NCBI GenBank assembly: GCA_024233545.1
Contig: JACKPL010000004.1
Location: forward strand, 124,001-188,000
Direction of reading: 5' to 3'
DNA length: 64,000 bases
DNA from: a bacterium
GTDB taxonomy: Bacteria > Auribacterota > Auribacteria > Auribacterales > Auribacteraceae
Part shown: piece by piece, positions 17,688 through 27,600 of the stretch
Position numbering within the stretch: the stretch's first letter is position 1
How the letters are laid out: every line of letters starts with the position of its first letter
Translations under genes and position numbers: made by a program
Notes under the pieces: generated by a model
Databases searched by the model: none
The model's input: only the letters and a program-made list of their open reading frames with translations
What the model was told of the DNA's origin: nothing

Positions 17688-18035
17688 TTAAATACTGGGC
17701 ATTAAAAAACCGAAAAGAGACATTTTGTATAAAAAATTATCACTAATAATCCGATTCGATTCCCGAAATGCATAGTCACTCGAATGAGGAATTCGAATGA
17801 CTTCAAAAGACAACTGTCTTTCATTCTTAAAACTATGGGCGCATGCAACAATGGGAGCATCAATATCTAAATCCGAGGTAACAATATTAACCTGTTGGAT
17901 AAACCGTAAACCAGTTAATCTCTCAAGCTGATAATGTAATAGAGGGCGTCCATTGATATTTTCAAGAATTAACGAAGGTAAATCTTGTCGATTTAAAATC
18001 GCGCGGCTTGCATGTATAAAAAAATGTGATATCAT
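17688..18035 (-). CDS. SpsF-like cytidylyltransferase N-terminal part, split by a frameshift
   Basis: The 115-residue frame starts MISHFFIHASRAILNRQDLP and carries the nucleotidyltransferase pattern of SpsF/CMP-sugar synthetases: LILENINGRPLLHYQLERL, IVTSDLDIDAPIV, then FRESNRIISDNF. It stops at 17688. The same domain continues in the other frame (LNEYAVSYSIDAALLAVADD) within the 16138-17649 gene. Adding one base to the A6 run at 17704-17709 joins them as GFFNAQYLNEYAVSYSID, giving one protein of about 630 residues. The usual basic RMGSSRLPGK-type loop is reduced to HASRAILNRQDLP here. It is probably the 5' part of one fused gene rather than a separate protein. Confidence 0.68.
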   Translation of the reverse strand: MISHFFIHASRAILNRQDLPSLILENINGRPLLHYQLERLTGLRFIQQVNIVTSDLDIDAPIVACAHSFKNERQLSFEVIRIPHSSDYAFRESNRIISDNFLYKMSLFGFLMPSI

Positions 18036-18070
18036 ACTATAAACTCCCAGAAAATAGATTGTTTTATTAT

Positions 18071-19648
18071 ATGATTATTTTGAAATACTTTAAACAAAAC
18101 AAATACTTTGTATTTTTGTCCAGCATACTGTTATTGGGTATGGTATGCCGATTTTTTGTTATTTGGAACTGGAATATTGTTAGAATGTTATCAACATATA
18201 TTTCTGATGATATGTTTTATTACTTAAAAATTGCAAGCAATATTGCACAGAATCACGGAGTACGATTTGATGGACGTAATATAACCAATGGGTTTCATCC
18301 TCTTTACATGGTTATTTTGGTATCCTTTTTTAAATTCATACCACATTTTTCAACTCATGCGATTAGAATCACCTTGTCGTTTCTCGCTTGTATTCAAATT
18401 ATTACTGCCTATTTCTTATATAAAATTTCGTCATTATTTATAAAAAATAAGTTCGCAATTTTAATTGGAACATTTTTTTTTGTATTCCATCCATTTAACT
18501 TTTTTGCCGGGCTTTCCGGCATTGAAGCGCCATTAGCAACTTTTTTTCTCTGTTTAAGTATGTATTGGTATCTGGGCATGTATTCAAAAAAAAACGTTTC
18601 ACGGCAAAAACTTATATCATTAGGTGCGTTGTTCGGATTGTCATTCATGGCAAGGACATCAGCTATATTCATGATTTTTGGGATTCTTATCGATTATTGT
18701 TTTCATAAAATGTTGATTCAAAAAAGCAAACTATATACTGTCTTTTGCGATTTTATGTATCTTGGTATTACTATGTTTAGTGTAATTGCCCCGTGGTTTT
18801 TATGGAGTATTGCCGCATGCAGAACAATCTTTCAAGATAGTATGAATGCGATAAAATTTTGGAGTACACATATAACTGCTCTGATCCCCACACTATCACA
18901 AAAACAAGGCCTTCCATTGAAAAAAAAAATTATTTGGATGATCGAAACTGCATATCAGATTTTTTTTGATTTTAACATCGTTTTTCTACTAGTTTTGTTT
19001 CTAGTACCTCTTCTTTTTTGGATCCTTCATTGGTTTAAAAAACGAAATGCGGGTATCGCTCAAATATCATTATTTTATACCACATCATTGATGACCGTTA
19101 TGCTTTGGGGATTCTATTTTTGCCATCTCGGCCATATTCAGCATTGGTACTTTTTATCCTCTTTTCTGTGTGCATCTTTGTTTATATCAATATCATTTTT
19201 TATTATTTTTGAATTTTTTAAAAATACTTTTATGAGATATAGCATAAAAACTTTTGCAGTACTTATCTTAATTTATGCTTTTCTTTTACAAGGGAACAGC
19301 ATTATTCGATATGGTTTTTACCCATGGCATAAAGGACATCTAAAAATGGCAAAAATCATAAATCAAAAAGTACCGCAAAATGAATTCGTTGGAAGTTTTA
19401 ATGCAGGAATCTATAGCGCATTTTCAGGGCGGACAGTAACCAACCTTGACGGAGTTGCCAACCACTCAATACTCCCTTTCTTGAAAAACGGAGGGCTTCT
19501 TCAATACCTTGAGCAAGAAAACATTAGATATATTGTAGATTATCAGGATTTTACCGACTTTATACCAAATGATAGAAAAATTATACTCTGGCAAGAAAAC
19601 ACACCCATTATGGGCACCATAATACTATTCAAACTTGTTTCAGAATAA
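18071..19648 (+). CDS. GT-C type membrane glycosyltransferase (PMT/ArnT-like)
   Basis: A polytopic membrane protein of about 525 residues with ten or more hydrophobic helices. It has the first periplasmic-loop acidic motif typical of GT-C enzymes (ISDDMFYYLKIA) followed by NGFHPLY. Such enzymes transfer a sugar from a polyprenyl-phosphate donor to an acceptor outside the inner membrane. The ATG at 18071 was preferred to 18026 because the earlier one overlaps the 5' end of the divergent SpsF-like gene and adds only a polar tail; neither has a good ribosome site. The gene looks more AT-rich than its neighbours. It converges with the TPR gene with three bases between stops. Acceptor and sugar are unknown. 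Confidence 0.75.
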   Translation: MIILKYFKQNKYFVFLSSILLLGMVCRFFVIWNWNIVRMLSTYISDDMFYYLKIASNIAQNHGVRFDGRNITNGFHPLYMVILVSFFKFIPHFSTHAIRITLSFLACIQIITAYFLYKISSLFIKNKFAILIGTFFFVFHPFNFFAGLSGIEAPLATFFLCLSMYWYLGMYSKKNVSRQKLISLGALFGLSFMARTSAIFMIFGILIDYCFHKMLIQKSKLYTVFCDFMYLGITMFSVIAPWFLWSIAACRTIFQDSMNAIKFWSTHITALIPTLSQKQGLPLKKKIIWMIETAYQIFFDFNIVFLLVLFLVPLLFWILHWFKKRNAGIAQISLFYTTSLMTVMLWGFYFCHLGHIQHWYFLSSFLCASLFISISFFIIFEFFKNTFMRYSIKTFAVLILIYAFLLQGNSIIRYGFYPWHKGHLKMAKIINQKVPQNEFVGSFNAGIYSAFSGRTVTNLDGVANHSILPFLKNGGLLQYLEQENIRYIVDYQDFTDFIPNDRKIILWQENTPIMGTIILFKLVSE

Positions 19649-19651
19649 CTA

Positions 19652-22639
19652 CTACAACGGCAATTTATCGTAAAGTTCCTGAGCTTCTTTTGCTTCAGGG
19701 AAATCTTGAGATATGCTCAGAGATTTTTCTAATATAATACGGGCGTTTTCCATATCGCTTAATTGATAATATGCTTTTCCAAGATGGAATGCCACAGTCG
19801 GATTGCTTGGTAAAAATTTTGATGCGCGTTCAAGCTCAATTTTCGCCTCTTCATATTTCCCTTGATTGAACAAAATCCACCCATAGGTATCGGCAATTGC
19901 TCCGTTTTGGGGTTCAATTACTGCGGCTCTTTTTGCATACTCTTCAGCTTTATCGGGATTGATATTATTTTCAGAATACAGCCATGCAAGGTTATTTAAA
20001 GCTCTGGACGAATCAGGCGTAACTTCAACAGCCTTTTCATATGCTTTCATTGCCTGTTCAGACTGGCCTGCCGTTTCATGCAATACTCCAAGATCAAGAT
20101 ATAAATACCCATCTTGCGGATAATATTCGATCGCTTGATTGAGGGTTTCTATCGACAATTCATACTTTTGTTGAGCCGCATAAAGCCGAGAAAGACGTGT
20201 AATACCAAAAAAAGAATTGGGTTTTACTGCAATTATTTGCTTGAAAACTTTATGAGCATTTTCGTAATCAGGAATTGATGAATATAAATCCGCCATAAAC
20301 ATCAGCGGCAATATATTATCAGGATATAATTCAGAAGCATCTTGCGCCAATTTCAATGCTTGGTCTCTCCATCCTCTAACTCGGAAAATCTTCATCTGAT
20401 TTAACAATAATGTAAATTTTTTCCCTTTAAAACTATTGTTTTTGCAATAGGAAAGAACTTCAAGATATGCATTTCGCAATTCGTCATTTATTGTTGCTAA
20501 TTCATCTAAAGCTTGTTGCGCTTTTTCAAAATCGCCCTTAGCGGCATAAATATTGACTTTCATAAAATATAACGAATTATTTTGCGGTTGAAGCGCAATC
20601 AATTTATTCAGAGAATCAATAGCATCATCAAATTCTTCGTTTTGCTGTTGCGCTATTGAAAGATATAACAACATATCACTCAAATTAGGGTTAAGTTTTA
20701 ATGCTTGTTTATAGATTTCTATCGACTCTTCCACTTTGCCCTGTTCTGTATATACTAACCCCAAATCATAGGCAGGCCTGAAACGCGGATTAACATCTAG
20801 CACTTTTTTATAGTGCTTTTCAGCCTCGGGAATATTGTTTTCCTTCATATACAACGATGCAAGAAATGAATGCAACTGAGTATTGTCATCATATTTGGGG
20901 TTATATACAAACGGGCCCAAAATTGATAATGCTTTAGCATAATCTTCTTTAGCAAAATACGCGCTTGCAAGAGCGATGTACGAAGCAATATCCTCAGATA
21001 CCGCTGTTTCTAAGACTTTAGAATAGGCGTCGATCGCATGATCATACTTTTTTTGAACAAAATATAAATTGCCTAATTCTTTATAAGCTTCTTCCGAATT
21101 AGGTTTTAGATCAATTACCTTCAGTAACGCTTGCTCTGCTTCATGAAATCTTTGTACCGAAGAATACATTTTTGCTAAATTCAAGTGTCCGTTGATATTT
21201 AAAGGATCAATTTCGACTACTGTTTTAAATTTATCAATAGCCTGATCGATGTTTCCTTGCTGAATATTACAAAAACCAATTATACTGTGAGCATTAATAT
21301 TCTTTGGATTTATTTCTAACACCCGCTCACAGAGTTCTTGGCATCTGACTAGTTCTCCGCGATTGATCAATAACGATGCCAAGCTAAGGATATCTGCAAC
21401 ATTTTTCGGGCGTAATGCCACAAGTTTCTCGAAAGCGGCTTCAGCTTGCATAAAATTTTTGTTAGCAATATTAGCTTTAGCCATAATTTCAAGCCCTTTT
21501 ATGTTATTAGGGCTTAGTTCTAGTCCTTGTTCGCAAAGTTTAATCGCTTCTTCTGCCCAACCTTCGCGCATATATGTGAAGGCAAGAGTAAAATATGCCG
21601 GTGAATATTGTGGATACCGCTCTATCATTTTCTTTAATTCATTGATGCCTTGCTGAGGCTTATTCATTTCGAGATAGCATATTCCTAATTTATAAAACAC
21701 ATCACCATAATTTGGCGGCGGGTTATAAAAATTTTCAAATTCTATTGCCGCTTTTTCATATTCCTGTCGAATAAAATGAACGTTTCCTTTAACATATCGC
21801 GCAGTGGTTGCTTTAGAATTTAAGTCTAGCGCTTTCTGCGCATAAACCATTGCATTGTCAAGATCGCCTTTTCTAAAATAGAGTTCACTAATTCGATTGA
21901 GAAGAAGTATATCGTTTTGATTCTTTTCTAATGCAGTTACAACTATTTGAAGCGATTCTTCTGCATTGCCTTGCAACTCTTTTAACAAACTTAAAGTTAA
22001 AGTCGCTTCCACATTATTTTTATCAATTTCATTTAAAATTTTCTTACATAATTCTTCAGTTTTTTCTTCATTTTTTAAACCTAAATAGAGCCGAGCAAGA
22101 GACAAATACCCTTGTGGTTTTGAAGGAAGAACAGAAATATATTGTTCATAGTCTTTGATGGCCGCTTCATAATTCTTGAGCTGAATATTCATCCAGCCGC
22201 GAAAATCAATCGCTTTATGAAAATTTTTATTAGCAGAAATTGCTTTATCTACTGCCACAAAAGCTTCGTCATAGCTTTCTTTTGCAAATAAAACTTTGGC
22301 GATCTCAAGGTAACATTCATAAAAGTCCGGCTTTATTTCCAATGCTTTGGTTATTGATGTATATGCAGAATCAAATTTTTTCTGGCGCAAATAAATTATA
22401 CCGAGATTATAATGCAATATATCTGAATTAGGATATTGTGCTAAACCGCTTTCAATTTCAGCTTCTGCCTTAGAAAATTTTCCTAAATTTGCAAAAATCA
22501 AAGCTTCTTTAACATATTTTTGTTGGCGTTTCTCATCACTGCCGCAACGTACGTTTCCAAAAACAACCCCTATACAGAGTATCACAACAATGAACGATGA
22601 TAGATTTAATTGGAACTTGGCACATAACCATTTCCTCAT
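19652..22639 (-). CDS. Secreted or lipid-anchored TPR-repeat protein
   Basis: This 995-residue protein is almost entirely tetratricopeptide repeats, at least two dozen copies of the 34-residue helix pair (for example ALEIKPDFYECYLEIAKVLF and AVEVTPDSSRALNNLAWLYS). Its N-terminus has a basic start, a hydrophobic stretch (LSSFIVVILCIGVVFG) and then NVRCGSDE, which looks like a signal with a poor lipobox, since Arg sits just before the Cys. It is therefore exported and perhaps a lipoprotein. It resembles large TPR lipoproteins associated with exopolysaccharide or PEP-CTERM systems, but I see no PEP-CTERM partner here. AAGGAGGT precedes the ATG. Likely a periplasmic scaffold; the partner is unknown. 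Confidence 0.82.
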   Translation of the reverse strand: MRKWLCAKFQLNLSSFIVVILCIGVVFGNVRCGSDEKRQQKYVKEALIFANLGKFSKAEAEIESGLAQYPNSDILHYNLGIIYLRQKKFDSAYTSITKALEIKPDFYECYLEIAKVLFAKESYDEAFVAVDKAISANKNFHKAIDFRGWMNIQLKNYEAAIKDYEQYISVLPSKPQGYLSLARLYLGLKNEEKTEELCKKILNEIDKNNVEATLTLSLLKELQGNAEESLQIVVTALEKNQNDILLLNRISELYFRKGDLDNAMVYAQKALDLNSKATTARYVKGNVHFIRQEYEKAAIEFENFYNPPPNYGDVFYKLGICYLEMNKPQQGINELKKMIERYPQYSPAYFTLAFTYMREGWAEEAIKLCEQGLELSPNNIKGLEIMAKANIANKNFMQAEAAFEKLVALRPKNVADILSLASLLINRGELVRCQELCERVLEINPKNINAHSIIGFCNIQQGNIDQAIDKFKTVVEIDPLNINGHLNLAKMYSSVQRFHEAEQALLKVIDLKPNSEEAYKELGNLYFVQKKYDHAIDAYSKVLETAVSEDIASYIALASAYFAKEDYAKALSILGPFVYNPKYDDNTQLHSFLASLYMKENNIPEAEKHYKKVLDVNPRFRPAYDLGLVYTEQGKVEESIEIYKQALKLNPNLSDMLLYLSIAQQQNEEFDDAIDSLNKLIALQPQNNSLYFMKVNIYAAKGDFEKAQQALDELATINDELRNAYLEVLSYCKNNSFKGKKFTLLLNQMKIFRVRGWRDQALKLAQDASELYPDNILPLMFMADLYSSIPDYENAHKVFKQIIAVKPNSFFGITRLSRLYAAQQKYELSIETLNQAIEYYPQDGYLYLDLGVLHETAGQSEQAMKAYEKAVEVTPDSSRALNNLAWLYSENNINPDKAEEYAKRAAVIEPQNGAIADTYGWILFNQGKYEEAKIELERASKFLPSNPTVAFHLGKAYYQLSDMENARIILEKSLSISQDFPEAKEAQELYDKLPL

Positions 22640-22723
22640 TACAACCTCCTTACGCAGGTAATTTGTTTATATCTTCAAAAGTATTTAAATGCCGTATTAA
22701 AAGAGAATAACATAGTATATAAA

Positions 22724-22751
22724 AGTATAAAATAATATCGGTATAATTCAA
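22724..22751 (-). promoter_or_regulatory. Promoter candidate for the TPR protein gene
   Basis: Read on the minus strand, TTGAAT (22746-22751), a 16-base spacer and TATACT (22724-22729) lie about 85 bases before the ATG. The region is AT-rich, so chance matches are possible. Confidence 0.45.
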
Positions 22752-22829
22752 TACTTAATAGAGATAAATGTCAACAAAAATACTGCTGGCCATTAAGGAT
22801 AACAATAAAATTTACGGATAAAATTCTTT

Positions 22830-22858
22830 TTGATATTCTATTCAATCACCACTATAGT
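22830..22858 (+). promoter_or_regulatory. Promoter candidate for purC
   Basis: TTGATA (22830-22835), a 17-base spacer and TATAGT (22853-22858) precede purC by about 90 bases. The leader ends in a strong AAGGAGTGA ribosome site at 22941-22949. Confidence 0.6.
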
Positions 22859-22952
22859 ATGCTTTACTATATAAGGAGCAATTTAAACTATTTTTTATTC
22901 TATGATAATGCTATACTAAAAAGTTTCTTAAAACCCCATTAAGGAGTGATAA

Positions 22953-23849
22953 ATGTTACAAGTAGAAGCATATAAAAAACTATCAATTCCACAGTGTCCT
23001 TTAATCAAACAAGGGAAAGTGCGCGATATTTATCAACTGGACAACGCACTGCTTATGGTCGCAACAGACCGTATATCAGCATTTGATTTTATTTTGCCTA
23101 CGCCAATACATACAAAAGGGATTATATTAACACAAATATCCCTCTTCTGGTTTGATTTCTTCAATAGCGCCATTCCAAATCATATCATTGAACATGATTT
23201 TAATGCATTTCCTGAATTTCTCCAACCCTACAAATCAACACTCGAAGGTAGAAGCATTATTATAAAAAAAGCAGAAGTATTTCCCATTGAATGTGTTGTA
23301 CGCGGATACCTCGCAGGTTCGGGATATAATGACTATATCAAAACAGGAAGTGTATGCACTATAAAACTTCCTACCGGTTTAGCAAAAGGTTCGCAACTAC
23401 CTGAACCCATCTTTACACCAGCAACAAAAGCCGACGAAGGACATGATGAAAATATTTCTTTTGAAGAAGCGGCACATATTATCGGGACAGAAAATGCCAA
23501 TAAATTAAAAAATATGAGTATAGAAATCTACTCTCGTGCTCGAGAATATGCTCTTACGAAAGGGATAATTATTGCCGATACTAAGTTCGAATTCGGGGTA
23601 TATAACGGCGAAATTATTCTCATCGATGAAGTGTTAACGCCCGACTCTTCACGGTTTTGGCCGGCTAACCACTACCATATCGGCAAAGAACAACCGAGCT
23701 ACGATAAACAATTCGTTCGCGATTATCTAGAATCAATTAACTGGAATAAAAAACCACCGGTTCCTGAATTGCCGGTAGATATCGTTTCAAAAACTATTGA
23801 TAAATACAAAGAAGCGTATCATCAACTCACAAATAAGAACCTTATATAA
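22953..23849 (+). CDS. purC: SAICAR synthetase
   Basis: PurC joins aspartate to CAIR with ATP to make SAICAR in purine synthesis. The 298-residue product has the N-terminal GKVRDIYQLDNALLMVATDRISAFDF split by nothing unusual, then ECVVRGYLAGSGYNDY, TPATKADEGHDENISF, ADTKFEFGVYNGEIILIDE and TPDSSRFWPANHY. Together these form the ATP-, CAIR- and Asp-binding sites. The length of about 300 is that of the longer, eukaryote-like PurC type rather than the 237-residue E. coli type. The gene stands alone with its own promoter. The end of the MgtC gene lies one base beyond its stop on the other strand. Confidence 0.96.
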   Translation: MLQVEAYKKLSIPQCPLIKQGKVRDIYQLDNALLMVATDRISAFDFILPTPIHTKGIILTQISLFWFDFFNSAIPNHIIEHDFNAFPEFLQPYKSTLEGRSIIIKKAEVFPIECVVRGYLAGSGYNDYIKTGSVCTIKLPTGLAKGSQLPEPIFTPATKADEGHDENISFEEAAHIIGTENANKLKNMSIEIYSRAREYALTKGIIIADTKFEFGVYNGEIILIDEVLTPDSSRFWPANHYHIGKEQPSYDKQFVRDYLESINWNKKPPVPELPVDIVSKTIDKYKEAYHQLTNKNLI

Positions 23850-23850
23850 A

Positions 23851-24543
23851 TCAATAGCTTTTCCAATTGACTTTTTGAACTGAAGGAAAATTAAGCAGTT
23901 TTTGTGTAAGATTTTCGCCATTCACTTCTCTGCTAAATTTAAGATGTATCTTATATATAGTATTTGCCGTCTTTTTATTCCGTGAAAAGTGAACATCTAC
24001 AATCTTTGCCCCTTTTACCAAACATACCGCCTTGAGTTCTTCTAAAAGATCATCAGCAGGAGAAACCGATATTGTCAAAACAACGAACTTTTCTGTCCAA
24101 ATTAGATTATCGATTTTATTTAATCCAATCAATACAAGGAAAGAAAGCATTGCGGTTTTCAATGCCAAGTCATATACACCCAGCCCTATAATGATTCCTA
24201 ATGCCGCAGTCAACCAGACTGAAGCGGATGTAGTTAATCCTCTAATATACGTTCTTGACCGAATAATAGTTCCTGCGCCAATAAATCCCATTCCTGTCAT
24301 TATTCCGGCGGCAAGACGTGTTGGGTCAATTCTAACATTCTCGGATACAGGCCATTGTAAACTAATAACAGTTGATATAGACACAAGCGCTGTTGAAGCC
24401 AAACAAACTAAAATATGAGTACGCAACCCAGCCGCTCGGCCATGACGCTGGCGTTCAACCCCAAGTATCCCGCCAAGTAGAAATGCTAGAAATAATTTAA
24501 TATGAATTTCGGTAAAAAGCATATCGGAAATAACTTGTTTCAT
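23851..24543 (-). CDS. MgtC/SapB family membrane protein
   Basis: The 230-residue protein has four to five N-terminal membrane helices and a small cytosolic C-terminal alpha/beta domain (from about residue 145, ACT-like). The family signature is clear: GGILGVERQRHGRAAGLRTH, then AAGIMTGMGFIGAGTIIRS and GLTTSASVWLTAALGIIIG. MgtC proteins modulate ATP synthase or magnesium homeostasis in pathogens, but most bacterial members are uncharacterised, so no precise role is given. The gene is convergent with purC and lies just downstream of the terminator of the large repeat protein gene. Confidence 0.88.
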   Translation of the reverse strand: MKQVISDMLFTEIHIKLFLAFLLGGILGVERQRHGRAAGLRTHILVCLASTALVSISTVISLQWPVSENVRIDPTRLAAGIMTGMGFIGAGTIIRSRTYIRGLTTSASVWLTAALGIIIGLGVYDLALKTAMLSFLVLIGLNKIDNLIWTEKFVVLTISVSPADDLLEELKAVCLVKGAKIVDVHFSRNKKTANTIYKIHLKFSREVNGENLTQKLLNFPSVQKVNWKSY

Positions 24544-24601
24544 TTTTCACCTTTGGTGTTTTTCATAACTATTAACAAATTACTCATGCGTTTTCCACAA
24601 T

Positions 24602-24643
24602 AAAAAACGGGAGCAACCATTTGTAGTATGATCACTCCCGTTT
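24602..24643 (-). terminator. Terminator after the large YD-repeat protein gene
   Basis: A nine-bp stem AAACGGGAG/CTCCCGTTT (24605-24613 with 24635-24643) encloses a 21-base loop. On the minus strand it runs into T6, 22 bases after the stop of the gene at 24666. A T7 run also follows on the plus side, so it may act in both directions. Confidence 0.75.
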
Positions 24644-24665
24644 ATATAGTTTTTTTGATCAAGAA

Positions 24666-27600
24666 TTATGGATTTTTAATAGCAAACTCGTTGCCGAATC
24701 CCGAACCATGCAACTCTTCAAGGTCTCCTTCATCAAAATCATTTGTACCTACGACTCTATCGGAAGCGTAAAATTCCAGATAGACGCTTCTCGTGTTGCT
24801 TCCAATAGTCACAATCAGCTCAAGAGTTCTACTTAAAACGCGATATGGATATAAGAAATCACGAGTATAGGTCATCACAAATTCACCCGGTTTCGTTATA
24901 CTTGTGAGATATGACCCATGAATGATCTCAGAACCATTGTTAAAGAACATGAACTCATATTCGTATTTTACACCGTTATCCGTAACGATATATTTGTCGA
25001 GCTGTCCATCGTTTTCATAGAAGTATTCTGTCAATCTTCCAGTGGTTTCTGTTGTTTGAGATAACCGCAGATTGCCATTAAATAATTCATACAATCGGTT
25101 TGTACCGGTTCCTCCCTCGGTAATAGAAACGCTAAAAATATTACCGCTTACATACGTATACGATGCAATTGTACCATCGCTGTCGGTACTTGAGGTTACA
25201 TTACCGTTCATATCGATCACCTGCGACCTGCCATCACTACCACTTACAACCGTATCTGTTGCGACGGATGTAAAGGTCAATGTCAATCCGTCCGCCGTAG
25301 TGAGAGACGTCAGGTTTCCACTTGCGTTGAAATTCGATGTATGCCCATGATCAACAACTTGACTAATTTGCCCTGTTGTATCCATAGTAATCGATGAAGC
25401 GTTACCAGCAACACTGATTGTATAATCATCAATCACTCCGCCAGTTCTATTAACCGTAAAACTTGATCCATCTGCATCAGTGATGGAGGCAATTTCGTAT
25501 ACAGCGCTTCCTGTATCAGCACCATATACAATGGTTCTTTCAAGAGTGCCTGCCCCATCAATCCAGCGAGTTTCTGTAAGAACTCCTGTTGCGGTTACAA
25601 AATAACGGTTAATTCCTTTCCAACGATACACCGTGGTAGCACCGCTATCTTCTGTCCATTTGTATATATTCGTGATATCAAATGCGTTGGTGGGGGTTGT
25701 TCCCTGATTAGAAATTGATAATGAACCAACACCGTTTTGCAACACAATATCAGTTTCTGTTACAGGTATAAATGTTGCATACAAGAATGAATCAGCACCA
25801 TATAAATATCCTAACGCATTTCCTGTAACTTCAGTAAATTGGTTTAATTGTCCACCATATTGATCCAGTTCAAGAATACCGCCGCCTTCGCTAGTTTGAC
25901 TCACAAAGAATCCACTATTATCCCACTCTGTTACTAATGCTTCAGGAAATCCGCCGAATATTCCCTGCTTTACCACTTCAATAGAGGGAAGCCCGTTGGC
26001 ATGGAACACACGATAATCACCGTTAGATTGGATTTGAGCGTCAGCAAACCCATTGCCGTCATCATCAAACCTCGTCACAGAGTATCCATTGTCGGTAATA
26101 TTGAACGATGCATTGTTCGTACCTGTTGCAAAGTAAATTACATTGCCTTCGTTATCGGTCTGTGAAAGTAAGTTACCGCTGGTGTCACGATGGTTGATTA
26201 CTCCGACATAATTTCCATTAACATCATATTGAATTAGTTCTGTATGAGAGAATAGTGCTCCCGGATTGTATAGGGAAGTATTCCCGTCAAATGATGTTAC
26301 ATGAGTACGCAAACCATCATTATCAAAGAATGTTACGGTTCCGTTATGTTCACTTTGGCGGGTACCTGTTAGAGTTCCATCATTTGCTAAGATGAAATCA
26401 ACCAAATCGCCACTGCCAAATGTGTTGGACAACACGTTGCCTTCGTTATCAAGCAATTGAGTTAGCGCGCCGTCATGCGTGCGATAATCAGGGCTATCTA
26501 CCACACCGGTTGTAGTATCAGTACCTGCATCGTATACACCATTCTTGTTTACATCGGTAAAGATTTCCCATGATCCGTCACGATCATAAACATAGACGAT
26601 ACTGGATGCAACATTTGCCGGATTGTTGAAATCCAAACCTGATCCTGCAACAAGCGTCATCTCCGCTCTGACTTTACCGTCAGCTTTAGCGTCAGTAATG
26701 ATAATTGTATCGCCAGACGCATTGATAATACGTTCGGCTTCTTTCGTAGCATCAACACTCCATGTTTGGAATATGCTATACAATGTCGTTTCAGCTCCAT
26801 CATGCAACCCATCTTTATTTGTATCAACATATCCATACCGTATACCTGAGTTATCAAACTCAAATACCACACTGCTGACAACATTCGCAGGGTTGGTGAA
26901 ACTTGCATTGGCAACTTCCATCAGGCCGCGGGTATTATTCAGTTCATCAACAATGAGTACAGTATCATTGCCGCCGAACACTTGTGTATATACTGCCCTC
27001 CAGCCAAACGCCGGCCAATCTAGCAATACTGAAGAGAGGCTCTTTTGATGATGTTGGTAAACAATAGTTTCATTAAGAAGATTACCACTGCCATCATGTT
27101 CAAGTCGACGGATTAAACGAATATCCTGCGAATCATTGTCACGTTCAACAACGATGCCATCCGTCCACCATTCCGTTTCAAGCAATTCGAAGTCATCTCC
27201 TCTGCCCAGCGGGAATCTAAATTCATAGGTAGTGATAGAATTAAATAATCCGGTAAACTGGGTATTGACTGTCCCATCCGTATTAAATGTTGTTCTGTTT
27301 CCTTGGGTATCTTCAATAGTTTTAACAACACCATCGTTGTAGTATTCAAATACTGTCAATACTTTTTGAGTACTTGTCTCTTCCACTAATCGACTATTAG
27401 TATCAAAAACTTGAACAGTACCGTCTTCTTCTACAACACGTGTACGTCCATCAGGCAACGTTTGGGAATTGAACGTAATAACATCGATTATTACACCCGT
27501 TGCAAGATTTTTAATCGTTCTTTGAATAAGAATACCATTAGCATTATAGAGGTCTTCAAAAATTCGGTTCTGTTCATAATCCCATGTATCTTGTCTGAAT

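Larger units (their letters stand above)
22640..22952. other. Divergent intergenic region between the TPR gene and purC
   Basis: This 313-base AT-rich gap separates two divergently transcribed genes and holds one promoter candidate in each direction, given as separate entries. Beyond these and the two ribosome sites I see no coding sequence, repeat or RNA structure. Confidence 0.7.

Noticed and set aside
17700..17712. Phase-variable homopolymer switching in the SpsF-like gene
   Set aside because: Six A is short for slippage, and similar one-base deficits occur at non-homopolymer sites in the window, so sequencing error explains it more simply.
22769..22774. Perfect TTGACA (minus strand) as -35 of the TPR gene
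   Set aside because: No -10 box lies at 16-18 bases; the TTGAAT/TATACT pair closer to the gene fits better.
26623..27048. Antisense open frames within the large repeat genes
   Set aside because: They lack ribosome sites and recognisable motifs and mirror the biased codon pattern of the minus-strand repeats.
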